IMG/VR virus record: IMGVR_UViG_3300025577_000042
Coordinates: 1-29,837 of that record
From: a virus
Strand: one strand, 5' to 3'
Length of the DNA: 29,837 bases
The position numbers and the translations under genes were made by a program. Under the pieces are notes generated by a model. That model was not told where the DNA came from. It made no database searches and saw only the letters and a list, made by a program, of their open reading frames with translations. Shown here piece after piece: positions 13,046 to 22,012 of this stretch (the stretch's first letter is position 1; each line of letters opens with the position of its first letter).

Positions 13046-13584
13046 AGAACTTACAAAAAGAGTTACAGTCATTAGGGAGTTTTGTAGTACAAGAATCAAG
13101 AAAAAACCTTACTAAAGGCAAACATAATGTAACAAGAGGATTATTTAATAGCATTGGTTATGATGAAGATAATCAAAACGGAGTATATTCAATTGATTGG
13201 TTTATGGATGAGTATGGTACTTTTTTAGACAAAGGTGTAAAGGGTACTAAATCAAATTATATTGAAAACAAAAACTCTCCATATAGTTATAAAAACAAAA
13301 AACCACCAATGCAACCTTTAGCTGATTGGGCAAAAAAAAGAAATATAAGATTAAGGCAATATAAAACAGTTGATGGTGAAAAAGTACCAACTGGTAAATT
13401 TGCAAAAGGAAGTTATAAGACTATAGGGTTTATATTACAAAAAAGCATATTTGAAAAAGGGATTAGACCATCGTTCTTTTTTACAAAAGCATTTAATAGT
13501 GCAATTAAAAAATATCCAGAATTATTAAGTAAAGCATTTGCACAAGACATAACAGACATATTAAAAGACAACAACAATGAGTAA
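13039..13584 (+). CDS. HK97 gp10-like neck/tail completion protein (181 aa)
   Basis: This 181-aa protein has the marks of HK97 gp10-type neck proteins: a basic N-terminal helix, then SIDWFMDEYGTFLDKGVKG, PPMQPLADWAKKRN and a late IGFILQKSIFEKGIRPSFFFTKAF where an aromatic-Pro stretch leads into a helix. Such proteins join the capsid vertex to the tail. It overlaps its upstream neighbour by seven and its downstream neighbour by eight bases, so the run is tightly coupled. Confidence 0.6.
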   Translation: MLKNLQKELQSLGSFVVQESRKNLTKGKHNVTRGLFNSIGYDEDNQNGVYSIDWFMDEYGTFLDKGVKGTKSNYIENKNSPYSYKNKKPPMQPLADWAKKRNIRLRQYKTVDGEKVPTGKFAKGSYKTIGFILQKSIFEKGIRPSFFFTKAFNSAIKKYPELLSKAFAQDITDILKDNNNE

Positions 13585-14629
13585 AATAAACGTAAGAAGT
13601 CCTTACTTCATAAACCTAGCAACTACTAATTTAACAAGTGCAAAGCTAGAAATAGAAATATATTCAGGTGCAGAAAATACAAGTTGGCAAAGTTCTCCAC
13701 AATATACACTTACTTCAACAGCTATAGATGAAAAAATAAACTTTGAAATAGCTGAACTTATAAAAGATTATATTAGTGCTTCATTTGATGGGAATTTCCC
13801 AACTTCTCCAGTAACAACTTCTGAAGCTACTACTATATTTGTAGATTATAGGGTTACAGAAACAATTAACACAACAGCGCAAACTCCAGTTGATGTATTA
13901 GGAGAGAGAGCTTTTTATGGTTATGGATATTTTGAAGATGGAGCAAATCCGAGTTTTAATAATATTTACTATTTACAAACAAATAATACAATTGTTAAAA
14001 ACAAGAATGAAACAGTTACGATTCCTGTAGATAATACAATTGCAACAACTCTAGTTTGGAAATATCAAGGAACAACAATTTCAACAATATCAATAACAGC
14101 AGAAACAAATATACAAGACCAAATTACTTATGTAACAAGTACTGGAATTTCAGATGTAGATGAAGTTGAAATATCAACTGGTGTAAAAACAACAACTGCT
14201 TATATAGAATCTTTTGAAGAATGTAAATACACTCCATATAAATTAACATTTATAAATAAATACGGAGCATATCAAGATATATGGTTTTTTAAAAATTCTA
14301 AACTTGCAATGACTACTGAAAAAGACAAATACAAATCTAACATACTAAACAACGGAACATACGAAACATATAACGCACAAGTTAGATTACTATCTAAAAA
14401 CGCAAACCAAAGACTTACGTTAAATAGTGGTTATTATCCAGAAAGTAATAATGAAGTCTTTAAACAACTATTTTTAAGTGATAAAGTATGGATAAAATAC
14501 GATAACAAAACACTAGCTGTAAATATTGAGAATAACAATATAGACTACAAAACAAGTCTTACTGATAGTTTAATAAACTACACAATAGATGTAAGCTTTG
14601 CGTTTGATACTATAAACAACATAAGATAA
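13577..14629 (+). CDS. Beta-rich virion or tail protein (350 aa)
   Basis: The 350-aa protein begins MSKINVRSPYFINLATTNLT and is dominated by Thr/Ser/Asn-rich beta strands, with VTIPVDNTIATTLVWKY and similar segments suggesting stacked Ig-like domains. No secretion signal is present, which is normal for phage virion proteins. Its place between neck genes and a large tail protein suggests a tail-tip or tail-surface part. I recognise a resemblance to Bacteroidetes phage structural proteins but cannot give a defined function. Confidence 0.6.
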   Translation: MSKINVRSPYFINLATTNLTSAKLEIEIYSGAENTSWQSSPQYTLTSTAIDEKINFEIAELIKDYISASFDGNFPTSPVTTSEATTIFVDYRVTETINTTAQTPVDVLGERAFYGYGYFEDGANPSFNNIYYLQTNNTIVKNKNETVTIPVDNTIATTLVWKYQGTTISTISITAETNIQDQITYVTSTGISDVDEVEISTGVKTTTAYIESFEECKYTPYKLTFINKYGAYQDIWFFKNSKLAMTTEKDKYKSNILNNGTYETYNAQVRLLSKNANQRLTLNSGYYPESNNEVFKQLFLSDKVWIKYDNKTLAVNIENNNIDYKTSLTDSLINYTIDVSFAFDTINNIR

Positions 14630-16723
14630 ATGAATTTAGAATTATATATAGATAATGTTAGGGTTGATTTATTTACAGATGAAGCAATTACTATTACAGA
14701 TACACAACAAAACATACGTGATATTGCTTTAGTATTTACTCCTTTTAGTCAGCAGTTTAATTTACCAGCATCCTCTACTAATAACAAAATATTTAAACAT
14801 TATTACAACAATGACATAATAAATGGTTATGATGCTAGGTTTAGAGTTGATGCTATTATAAAACTTGATGGAGCAGACTTTAAAGTAGGTAAAATTAGAT
14901 TAGATTCTGTGTCAATGAAAGACAATAAAGCACACGCTTATAAAGTTGTGTTCTTTGGCAATACTTCAAGCCTTAAAGATATATTTGGAGATGAAACATT
15001 AAGTGCTTTAAATCCATTATCTGCATATGACATTAGTTTTGATGCAGCTACAAATGATTTTAGAAACGCTTTTACCGATGGTTTACAAAGTGCTGGTGTA
15101 GTTGCTACAGACAAGTTTAATAGAAATTTAATTGTGCCTTTAATTACTTTAGAAAATTATTATAGTTATGATTCTACAAACACAATAACTACACCTAATT
15201 TACATAATGTTAATTTCTTTACAGAATTACAAACGGAATTAAAACCAGCAATAAAAAGTAAAAGAATAATTGAAGCGATACAAACACAATATAATATTGA
15301 GTTTAATATGGTAGATGAAACAGGTATAACTAGCTTTTTTAATAGTGATGTTTTTGAAGATTTATATTTATGGATGCATAGGGAAAAATCTCCTATTACA
15401 GCACCAGAAACAGTTCCACCTACTTTCGGAGTTAATACTTTACAAAAAAACAAAAAAATAACATTTGCAGACTTTACCTATGATAGTGGAACTAACTATT
15501 TAAGTGGAGGGGATTTAGTTATTAGTGATGAATATTTATATACAATAAGAATAACATTTCAAACAAGCGCAGATAGAGAGTTAGAAATTATAACAATAGA
15601 TAAACCTACTAACGAGTTATTAGATTATCAAACTAAAATTACAAGCGCAAACAACTTTAATATTACACTTCGTGATTTATCAAGTGGAACTTTATCATCA
15701 AGAACTTATGATTTACAATTTAGAATAAATGCAACTACAAATTTAGGAACTTTATTTCAAGCTAAACCAACTGGTATATTTATAACTAGAAAACTACGCT
15801 CTGATGGAAGTACTGTTGATACTGGTACTTTTGGTTATTCTGCATTTTCTTTACAAAGTAATATTTATGTACAAGATTACTTACCTAAAATGAAAGTGAT
15901 AGACTACTTGACTACTTTGTTCAAGTTATTTAATTTAACAGCTTATACTAAAAGAGGTTCAAGTAAAATATATGTAGAAACCTTTGATGACTTTATGTCT
16001 ATTAACAATACTTACGATATATCTAAATATATAGTTATAGATTCTAATACTATAGACAGACCAATTCCATATTCAAGAATAAATTTTAATTATTCTCCTT
16101 CTGTTACTCAAACATCTTTAAGATACTTAAATCAGTTTAGCCAACAGTTCGGAAATCTTAACTATTCAGCACCAGAAAAATATGATGGTCAGAGTTATAA
16201 TGTTCAAGTAGATGGACAAAGAAGTCAATTAATAAATATAATAGATGAGAACGATGATTTAACTGGAATTGTTTATGGTTGGTGGGTAGATGCAGAAAGT
16301 AAAACTACATTAGGTAGTCCGTATATGTTTTTTAATGATTTAATTGATGTAGCAGATTACCCAATTACATTAAGTCAATTTGACCAATACAATGCGCCTT
16401 CTAATGTTAGTCCAGACAGAAATCATACTTTAAACTTTGGTATTGAGTTTAACGAATATACTGGTAATGTAAATGAGAATAGTTTGTTTAGCAGATTTTA
16501 TTCTCAATACATTGTTAAGTTATTTGAAGAACAAGCTAGAGTTGTAAAGTTTACTGCACAGTTACCTTCATCAATAGTTTTAAACTATGAACTAAATGAT
16601 GTGTTTATTGTAAACGGACAGGAGTATTATATAAATAGCATACAAACTAATTTACTTACTAACAAAAGTGAATTAGAATTAATAACTAAACAAAGTGATT
16701 ACACACCAAGCGTATTAACATAA
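14630..16723 (+). CDS. Large tail/baseplate protein (697 aa)
   Basis: This 697-aa protein starts MNLELYIDNVRVDLFTDEA and carries a conserved-looking block near residues 35-60 (ALVFTPFSQQFNLPASSTNN, KIFKHYYNN). The middle is beta-rich. The late part contains YLPKMKVIDYLTTLFKLFNL and strands ending VFIVNGQEYYINSIQTNL, reminiscent of Dit/Tal-type tail-tip proteins. It begins directly after the preceding stop. A baseplate or tail-hub role is inferred from size, beta content and position; no enzyme motif was seen. Confidence 0.6.
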   Translation: MNLELYIDNVRVDLFTDEAITITDTQQNIRDIALVFTPFSQQFNLPASSTNNKIFKHYYNNDIINGYDARFRVDAIIKLDGADFKVGKIRLDSVSMKDNKAHAYKVVFFGNTSSLKDIFGDETLSALNPLSAYDISFDAATNDFRNAFTDGLQSAGVVATDKFNRNLIVPLITLENYYSYDSTNTITTPNLHNVNFFTELQTELKPAIKSKRIIEAIQTQYNIEFNMVDETGITSFFNSDVFEDLYLWMHREKSPITAPETVPPTFGVNTLQKNKKITFADFTYDSGTNYLSGGDLVISDEYLYTIRITFQTSADRELEIITIDKPTNELLDYQTKITSANNFNITLRDLSSGTLSSRTYDLQFRINATTNLGTLFQAKPTGIFITRKLRSDGSTVDTGTFGYSAFSLQSNIYVQDYLPKMKVIDYLTTLFKLFNLTAYTKRGSSKIYVETFDDFMSINNTYDISKYIVIDSNTIDRPIPYSRINFNYSPSVTQTSLRYLNQFSQQFGNLNYSAPEKYDGQSYNVQVDGQRSQLINIIDENDDLTGIVYGWWVDAESKTTLGSPYMFFNDLIDVADYPITLSQFDQYNAPSNVSPDRNHTLNFGIEFNEYTGNVNENSLFSRFYSQYIVKLFEEQARVVKFTAQLPSSIVLNYELNDVFIVNGQEYYINSIQTNLLTNKSELELITKQSDYTPSVLT

Positions 16724-16875
16724 TGATAGTATTAAAATTATTAAACATAGATGAGTTTTACGGAGTAAGTGAAACAATAGAAATAGCAAAAGGCAAAAAC
16801 AAAATGCCAGAAACAATTAAAGAAGGATTTAAACAAGTTAAAAGACAAATAAAATGGCAGAAAAGTATATCTTAA
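16723..16875 (+). CDS. Small protein overlapping the tape measure start (50 aa)
   Basis: A 50-residue frame starts MIVLKLLNIDEFYGVSETIE at a TAATG junction with the large tail gene and ends 22 bases inside the tape measure gene. The tight coupling to both genes supports expression. It fills what would otherwise be a 130-base gap. No family was recognised; a small tail-assembly helper is possible. Confidence 0.6.
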   Translation: MIVLKLLNIDEFYGVSETIEIAKGKNKMPETIKEGFKQVKRQIKWQKSIS

Positions 16876-18554
16876 ATTTTGAAGCTAACACTTCTCAAGC
16901 AGTTAAGAGCGTAGATAAGTTAGATGACTCTATAAAAGACACTTCAAAGAGTACTGGTAATTTAGATGGTGCTTTAGGCAGTTTAGACCAAGCTTCTGGA
17001 GGTTTAGTTACTAAATTCAAAGGACTTACTGGTGGACTTAAACAAGCTACGCAAGGATTTAAAACAATGCGACTTGCAATAATATCTACTGGTATTGGCG
17101 CATTAGTTCTTGCATTAGGTTCTTTAGCAGCTGCATTTACATCATCAGAAGAAGGGCAAAATAAGTTTGCTAAACTAATGAACACTATAGGTGTTGTTAC
17201 TGGTAATGTATTAGACATCTTTGCAGATTTAGGAGAAAGTTTGTTTGCTTTAGGTAAAGCTTTATTTAAGTTAGCAACTGGAGACTTAAAAGGAGCTTCG
17301 GCAGCTTGGGTTGAAGTCAAAGAAAATGTTAGTGAGGTTGTTGATGGTATAAAAGACTTTGGAGAAGAGACAAGAAAAGAGATAAAGTTAGCACAAGAAC
17401 TATCAGATACAAGAGCAAAAGCTGATAAAATAGAAAGACAATTAATAGTAGATAGAGCAGAAGCAGATAGACAAAGAGCAAAGTTATTAGAACAAGCAGT
17501 AGACAAAGAACAATTCTCTGTAGAACAAAGGATAGGATTCCTTGAAGAAGCTGGTCAATTAGAAGAAGAAATAACAAACAAAGAAATAGCAGCAGCAAGA
17601 TTAAGACTTGAAGCTAAAGTACAAGAGAACTCATTAAGTAAATCAACTAAAGAAGATTTAGATGAAGAAGCAAGATTAAAAGCAGAGTTAATACAATTGG
17701 AAACTGCAAGACTTACAAAACAAAAAGAAGTAACGAGTCAAACAATTGCTTTAAAGGCTGAAGAAGCAGCAGCACTTAAAATCATAGAAGACCAAAAGGT
17801 TGCAGATGAGTTAGAAAGAGATAGAATAGAAGATGAACGACAAGCAGCTATTGAAACTAAACAAAAAGAATTAGAGCAATTAAAAAAAGATGAAGAAGCA
17901 ATAACTTTTGAAGAAAAGGCTGTTTTAGCGCAAGAAAGAGCTTTAGCAGAATTAGACTTATTAAATGCAACTGAAGAACAAAAGGCAGCAACTATATTAT
18001 ATTGGCAAAAGGTAGTTCTTGATGCAGAGAAAAAAGATGCTCAATTAAAAACAAATATAGAAAAACAATTACAAAAGCAAAAATTACAAATAGTAGCAAG
18101 TACTTTTGGAACTCTTGCTGGAATAATGAAACAGAATTCTAAAGCTGCAAAAGCCTTTGGTATAGCTCAAGCTTTAACAAACACGTATTTAGGTGTTACA
18201 GAAGTTTTATCAAATGATACAACTATTCCAGAGCCATTTGGGACAATACAAAAGATATCAAGTATTGCTGGGGTACTTGCAACTGGGTTTGGCGCAGTAA
18301 AATCAATAAAATCAATTACACCAAGTGCAAATGTTGGAGCAGTTAGCAGCACAGTAACAACACCTTCTGCAGCAGCAGCTCCATCTACACCAGCACAAAC
18401 ACCATCATTTGATATATTAGGTACAAGTGGTACAAACCAGTTAGCAGCAGCGTTAGGAGGGCAAGCACCAGTACAAGCATTTGTTGTAAGTCAAGATGTA
18501 ACATCTGCTCAAAGTTTACAAAATAATATAATACAAGGTGCATCACTCGGATAA
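16854..18554 (+). CDS. Tail tape measure protein
   Basis: This 566-aa protein has classic tape-measure layout: repetitive Ser/Lys/Asp-rich helices at the start, a hydrophobic segment MRLAIISTGIGALVLALG (72-89), a second amphipathic stretch, then about 220 residues of charged coiled coil rich in Glu, Lys, Gln and Ala, and a Gly/Ala/Ser-rich end. It sets tail length; at about 1.5 angstrom per residue the tail would be near 85 nm. It is short for a siphovirus tape measure. The upstream frameshifting chaperone gene fits, though five genes lie between them. Confidence 0.85.
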   Translation: MAEKYILNFEANTSQAVKSVDKLDDSIKDTSKSTGNLDGALGSLDQASGGLVTKFKGLTGGLKQATQGFKTMRLAIISTGIGALVLALGSLAAAFTSSEEGQNKFAKLMNTIGVVTGNVLDIFADLGESLFALGKALFKLATGDLKGASAAWVEVKENVSEVVDGIKDFGEETRKEIKLAQELSDTRAKADKIERQLIVDRAEADRQRAKLLEQAVDKEQFSVEQRIGFLEEAGQLEEEITNKEIAAARLRLEAKVQENSLSKSTKEDLDEEARLKAELIQLETARLTKQKEVTSQTIALKAEEAAALKIIEDQKVADELERDRIEDERQAAIETKQKELEQLKKDEEAITFEEKAVLAQERALAELDLLNATEEQKAATILYWQKVVLDAEKKDAQLKTNIEKQLQKQKLQIVASTFGTLAGIMKQNSKAAKAFGIAQALTNTYLGVTEVLSNDTTIPEPFGTIQKISSIAGVLATGFGAVKSIKSITPSANVGAVSSTVTTPSAAAAPSTPAQTPSFDILGTSGTNQLAAALGGQAPVQAFVVSQDVTSAQSLQNNIIQGASLG

Positions 18555-18575
18555 TATAACAAAAAGCAAAATTTA

Positions 18576-18591
18576 TTGTTTATAAAAAAAG
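18576..18591 (+). promoter_or_regulatory. Late-motif copy c (TTGTTTATAAAAAAAG)
   Basis: The motif lies in the 41-base gap after the tape measure gene, four bases before the ATG at 18596. Upstream of it AACAAAAAGCAAAA resembles the AACAAAAACAAAA before copy a. Confidence 0.4.
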
Positions 18592-18595
18592 AAAT

Positions 18596-19213
18596 ATGGA
18601 AATAATAGAATTAGTAATAGACGAGAACGAAGAACTATCTGGAATAGAAGCTATATCAGTAGTTGAGTCTCCAGCAATAGAAGAAGATTTTATAGCACTT
18701 AAAAACCAAGAGCAAATAAGACTTGCAGAAATAAGTAAAGAAAAAAGATTGCTTATTGGTGCTGCACTTATTCCAGAACGTCCAATTTATCGTAAGAATG
18801 GAGAAAATGAGTTTTACATCTACTTCTCTAAAGAAACAGTAGCAAAAGCATCTCAAATGTTTTTAAAACGAGGTAATCAAGGACAAGCAACTTTAGAACA
18901 CACTGAAGAAAAGCTTTCTGGTATGACTATAGTTGAATCTTGGTTAGTAGAAGATGAGGTACACGATAAATCACGTAAGTATGGTTTAGATATGCCTTTA
19001 GGTACATGGATGGTAGCAATGAAAGTAGATAATGATGATATTTGGAACAACTATGTAAAAGAAGGTAAAGTAAAAGGCTTTTCAATAGAAGGTTACTTTG
19101 CAGATAAACTAAATAGACCACAAGATAAACAACAAGACCAATTAAGCGAAGATGATAAACTACTAAACGATATAATAGATGTACTCAAGGAATCAAATAC
19201 CAACAAAAAGTAG
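18596..19213 (+). CDS. XkdF-like head maturation protease
   Basis: The 205-aa protein follows the XkdF/prohead-protease pattern: GAALIPERPIYR (55-66), an ATLEHTEEK block with candidate His102, ESWLVEDEVHDKSRKYGLDM, PLGTWMVAMKVDNDDIW, and VKGFSIEGYF with candidate nucleophile Ser163. Such proteases trim scaffold and capsid proteins during head assembly. It lies one gene before the scaffold-like gene and two before the major capsid gene, the expected head-module order. The catalytic assignment is inferred from the family, not proven. Confidence 0.75.
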   Translation: MEIIELVIDENEELSGIEAISVVESPAIEEDFIALKNQEQIRLAEISKEKRLLIGAALIPERPIYRKNGENEFYIYFSKETVAKASQMFLKRGNQGQATLEHTEEKLSGMTIVESWLVEDEVHDKSRKYGLDMPLGTWMVAMKVDNDDIWNNYVKEGKVKGFSIEGYFADKLNRPQDKQQDQLSEDDKLLNDIIDVLKESNTNKK

Positions 19214-19406
19214 AACTTCTCCAAGAGGTGGTAGACGAGGATGTTTATGTAAGGATGGAACATACAACTCTAAATGTTGCAATGGAGATTTACAAAATCA
19301 AGGAATAGGCAATACAACAGGACAGAATTTTGAAGATTTTATGAAACTAGAAAACAATTCTGGTTTTATAATGTCAGAAAACCAAGACAAATTACAACAA
19401 GAATAA
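19179..19406 (+). CDS. Small Cys-rich protein behind the protease (75 aa)
   Basis: The 75-aa frame overlaps the protease gene end by 35 bases. Its core GGRRGCLCKDGTYNSKCCNG, then DLQNQGIGN, contains four cysteines in a short span. Very similar RGCLCKDGTY-type proteins recur in Bacteroidetes phages in my memory, which supports reality, but no function is known to me. The cysteines may bind metal or form a small knot. Confidence 0.65.
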   Translation: MYSRNQIPTKSRTSPRGGRRGCLCKDGTYNSKCCNGDLQNQGIGNTTGQNFEDFMKLENNSGFIMSENQDKLQQE

Positions 19407-19413
19407 TACAATC

Positions 19414-19429
19414 TTGTTTTATAAAAAAG
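19414..19429 (+). promoter_or_regulatory. Late-motif copy d (TTGTTTTATAAAAAAG)
   Basis: The motif lies between the Cys-rich gene and the scaffold-like gene, 22 bases before the ATG at 19452. It would give the scaffold and major capsid genes their own strong start, in line with the high demand for capsid protein. Confidence 0.4.
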
Positions 19430-19451
19430 TAAATACTTAAAATAAATAAAT

Positions 19452-20006
19452 ATGAACTCTAAAGAAACCCTTAACAAAGTTAAGACATTACTAGGTTTAG
19501 AAGTTCAGTTAGAGGAGAGAAAGTTGGAAAACGGAACTCGCTTTGAAGCTGATTCATTTGAAGCTGGTAAAGAAATCTTTATCATAACTGATGAAGATGA
19601 AAGAATTGCAGTACCAAAGGGAGAGTACCTTTTAGATGATGGCTTTACAGTTGTTGTTGAAGAAGATGGTATTATCTCTGAAGTTAAAGAAGCAGTTGAA
19701 GAAGTAGTAGAAGAAGTTGTAGAAGCACCAGTTGTGGAAGAAGTTGAAGCTGCTGAAGAAGCTGACGTACAAGACTGGAAAGGTATGGAAATGAGAATTA
19801 AAAATCTTGAAGATGCTATCGCTGATTTAAAATCACGTTTTAGCGAAAAAGATGATTATAGTTCTGAAGAAACTGAAGTGGAATTATCTGCTAAACCAAT
19901 CAAACACAACCCAGAGTCTAAAGGAGAAATTGAAATGAACCTTTACGCTCAAAACAAACCAATGAGTACTCAAGATAGAGTATTTGCTAAATTATTTAAA
20001 AACTAA
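19452..20006 (+). CDS. Probable scaffold/capsid assembly protein (184 aa)
   Basis: The 184-aa protein begins MNSKETLNKVKTLLGLEVQL, has a beta-rich part, then an extreme Glu/Val-rich repeat (EVKEAVEEVVEEVVEAPVVE and onward, about 77-105), a coiled-coil helix RIKNLEDAIADLKSRFSE (about 114-131) and a basic tail. Acidic, coiled-coil proteins encoded between protease and major capsid genes are typical scaffolds that are cut away during maturation. The segment MNSKETLNKVKTLLGL resembles the linker STLSKVKGLLGLKDE in the portal protein, suggesting a shared docking peptide. Confidence 0.65.
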   Translation: MNSKETLNKVKTLLGLEVQLEERKLENGTRFEADSFEAGKEIFIITDEDERIAVPKGEYLLDDGFTVVVEEDGIISEVKEAVEEVVEEVVEAPVVEEVEAAEEADVQDWKGMEMRIKNLEDAIADLKSRFSEKDDYSSEETEVELSAKPIKHNPESKGEIEMNLYAQNKPMSTQDRVFAKLFKN

Positions 20007-20024
20007 AAATTAAAAACCAAAATT

Positions 20025-20984
20025 ATGTCAAATAAAATAGACCTTGCGACTACAGTAAACATTACTTCAAGTTATGCTGGAGAATTTTCAAGTCGTTTCA
20101 TCTCGGCAGCTTTGTTAAGCTCGAGTACAATTGAAGACGGTGGTGTAGAAGTTATGCCAAACGTTAAATTTAAATCAGTTATCCAAAGAATTGAAACAGG
20201 TAGCTTAATCGCAGACGGAACTTGTGATTTTTCTGCTTCTTCAAACGTAGATTTAACTGAAGTAGTTATCCAACCAGAAGAATTCCAAGTAAACTTACAA
20301 TTATGTAAGTCTGACTTCATCAACACTTGGGAGTCAATTCAGATGGGGTATTCAGCCTTTAACCCTGATGGATTACCATCATCATTTGCTGAATATTTAA
20401 TTGGACACGTAGCATCTAAAGTAGCTGCTGCTAACGAAACTAATATCTGGACTGGAAATTTAGGTGGAGCACAAGCTGGAGAATACAACGGATTAGAAAC
20501 TCTTGCTGCTGCTGATGCAACAGTAATTGATGTAGCTGGTGCAGTTGCTTTAACTTCTGTAAACATCATTGATAAAATGCAAGAAGTTGTAGATTTAATT
20601 CCTAATGCACTTTACGGAAAAGAAGATTTAAAGCTATACGTATCTAACAAAGCTGCAAAACTTTACATTAGAGCTTTAGGTGGATTTACTGCAACTATTG
20701 GAGCTGCTGGTTCTGATAACAGAGGAACACAATGGTATAATAACGGAAGTTTATCTTTCGGAGGAATTCCAATCTTTGTAGGTAGAGGAATGTCTGACGA
20801 CACTATGATTGCTGCTCAATCAAGCAACCTTTTCTTTGCAACTGGACTTTTATCTGATTACAATGAAGTAAGAGTAATTGATATGACTCCAATTGACGGA
20901 AGTCAGAACGTAAGAATGGTAATGAGATTTACTGCTGCTGCTGCAATAGGAGTAGGTGCTGATGTAGTTTACTACGCTGGATAA
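20025..20984 (+). CDS. Major capsid protein, HK97-fold type
   Basis: This 319-aa protein has the character of an HK97-fold capsid subunit: an N-terminal arm, mixed beta and Ala-rich helices, and a late GGIPIFVGRGMSDDTMIAAQ, then NLFFATGLLSDYNEVRVIDM, the usual P-domain and last strand region. It follows protease and scaffold-like genes and precedes the tail tube gene, with a terminator straight after. Codon use is more polished (more C-ending codons such as AAC and TTC) than in neighbours, consistent with high expression. Confidence 0.8.
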   Translation: MSNKIDLATTVNITSSYAGEFSSRFISAALLSSSTIEDGGVEVMPNVKFKSVIQRIETGSLIADGTCDFSASSNVDLTEVVIQPEEFQVNLQLCKSDFINTWESIQMGYSAFNPDGLPSSFAEYLIGHVASKVAAANETNIWTGNLGGAQAGEYNGLETLAAADATVIDVAGAVALTSVNIIDKMQEVVDLIPNALYGKEDLKLYVSNKAAKLYIRALGGFTATIGAAGSDNRGTQWYNNGSLSFGGIPIFVGRGMSDDTMIAAQSSNLFFATGLLSDYNEVRVIDMTPIDGSQNVRMVMRFTAAAAIGVGADVVYYAG

Positions 20985-20995
20985 TTAAACTAAAT

Positions 20996-21019
20996 AAGGG
21001 GAGGGTAAAACCTCCCTTT
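20996..21019 (+). terminator. Terminator hairpin after the major capsid gene
   Basis: AAGGGGAGG (20996-21004) pairs with CCTCCCTTT (21011-21019) around the loop GTAAAA. The T tract is only three, so it may be leaky and set a capsid to tail-tube ratio. Confidence 0.65.
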
Positions 21020-21047
21020 ATATTATTAACTTTAAAAACTTAAACAT

Positions 21048-21578
21048 ATGTCTTGTGATATTGGAGCTGGAAGATTAGAGCCTTGTAAAGACTCGGTTGG
21101 GGGAATAATTGCAATCTATATTTCAAATTATACCAGTGGTTTATTAGGAACTGCTACATTTGGAACTAATGATGAAATAACTGCTTTTGCATCTCCACTT
21201 ACTTTTTACAAATACGATTTAAAAGGTGCTAACTCTTTCGAACAAACAAACGAGAACTCAAGGGAAAATGGAACTTCATTCTGGACACAAACTGGAACGA
21301 TAGTTTTAAAGAAACAAGACCTTGAAACTCGTAAAGAATTAAAATTATTAAGTTATGGTAGACCTCAAATAATCGTACAAGATTATAATGGAAATTACTT
21401 TTTAGCTGGAATTGAAAATGGATGTGAATGTGCTGTTAATACAGCAACTGGAGCAGCTATGGGAGATTTAAATGGCTATAACATAACATTTACTGGAACT
21501 GAAAAAGCACCAGCATTTTTTGTAGATTCTGCAATTATTGGAGATACTACTAATACTGTTGTTGTAGTAGGAACTTAA
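21048..21578 (+). CDS. Major tail (tube) protein (176 aa)
   Basis: This 176-aa protein resembles the tail-tube proteins of Bacteroidetes phages, including the related crAss-like tube: a Cys-containing start MSCDIGAGRLEPCKDSVGGI, LTFYKYDLKGANSFEQTNEN, TSFWTQTGTIVLKKQDLETR, then GYNITFTGTEKAPAFFV. The tube fold is a beta sandwich that stacks in rings around the tape measure. It lies between two terminator hairpins, giving a single-gene unit made at high level. Confidence 0.75.
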   Translation: MSCDIGAGRLEPCKDSVGGIIAIYISNYTSGLLGTATFGTNDEITAFASPLTFYKYDLKGANSFEQTNENSRENGTSFWTQTGTIVLKKQDLETRKELKLLSYGRPQIIVQDYNGNYFLAGIENGCECAVNTATGAAMGDLNGYNITFTGTEKAPAFFVDSAIIGDTTNTVVVVGT

Positions 21579-21601
21579 TTTTTATACATTTTTCTTAAAT
21601 T

Positions 21602-21630
21602 AGGGGTATTCTAACGAGTACCCTTTTTTT
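21602..21630 (+). terminator. Terminator hairpin after the tail tube gene
   Basis: AGGGGTATTC (21602-21611) pairs with GAGTACCCTT (21616-21625) around the TAAC loop, with T through 21630. The T tract merges with late-motif copy e. Confidence 0.75.
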
Positions 21631-21640
21631 ATATAAAACA
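21625..21640 (+). promoter_or_regulatory. Late-motif copy e (TTTTTTATATAAAACA)
   Basis: This is a more degenerate copy of the late motif, overlapping the terminator T tract exactly as copy b does. AAAACACTTT follows both sites. The possible TTG start at 21644 sits at almost the same distance as the ATG at 11855 from copy b. Confidence 0.35.
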
Positions 21641-21676
21641 CTTTTGCGCTTTTTTTGTTATTTAAAAAAGCTTTTA

Positions 21677-22012
21677 ATGATAATACTAACCACAAGTGCA
21701 AGCGCACAACAATTAAAGTTTATTCCTAGAGAATATTCTGCTGATAGTATTGTTATTACAGACCAAGACACAAACAAACCAGTAACATACTCTGGTTTAA
21801 CATTTGCTACAAATAAATACTATTTACAAGGCAATGTAACATTTAGTCCAGTCTTAAAAGAAGGCACATTTTATACACTATCTGTTTTAAATGGAACAAG
21901 TGTAGTTTATAAAGACAATATATTTTGTACAGACCAAACTATTAGTACATATAGTATTAATAAAGACGTATATACAGAACACGAAACAACTAACGAATAC
22001 GTAGTAATATGA
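21677..22012 (+). CDS. Beta-rich virion-associated protein (111 aa)
   Basis: From the ATG at 21677 the protein has 111 aa and starts MIILTTSASAQQLKFIPREY, followed by strands including LKEGTFYTLSVLNG and TSVVYKDNIFC. This type of small beta protein is common beside tail tube genes in Bacteroidetes phages; the role is unknown. An in-frame TTG at 21644 would add 11 residues and create a signal peptide-like start (two Lys, a hydrophobic core, SASA before QQ), so secretion cannot be excluded. I prefer the ATG. The stop overlaps the portal gene by ATGA. Confidence 0.6.
   Translation: MIILTTSASAQQLKFIPREYSADSIVITDQDTNKPVTYSGLTFATNKYYLQGNVTFSPVLKEGTFYTLSVLNGTSVVYKDNIFCTDQTISTYSINKDVYTEHETTNEYVVI

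Noticed and set aside
16895-17506. Long minus-strand frame opposite the tape measure gene
   Set aside because: It is the mirror of the Glu/Lys/Ala-rich coiled-coil coding sequence; the translation is low-complexity and has no start context or neighbours on that strand.
19681-19770. Glu/Val-rich GAAGAAGTAGTAGAAG-like DNA repeat in the scaffold-like gene
   Set aside because: It is a codon-level consequence of the acidic protein repeat, not a separate DNA element.
21644-21676. TTG start giving a signal peptide for the 111-aa protein
   Set aside because: It would yield a plausible signal sequence, but a secreted protein is unexpected between tube and portal genes and TTG is a weak start. Kept as an alternative only.
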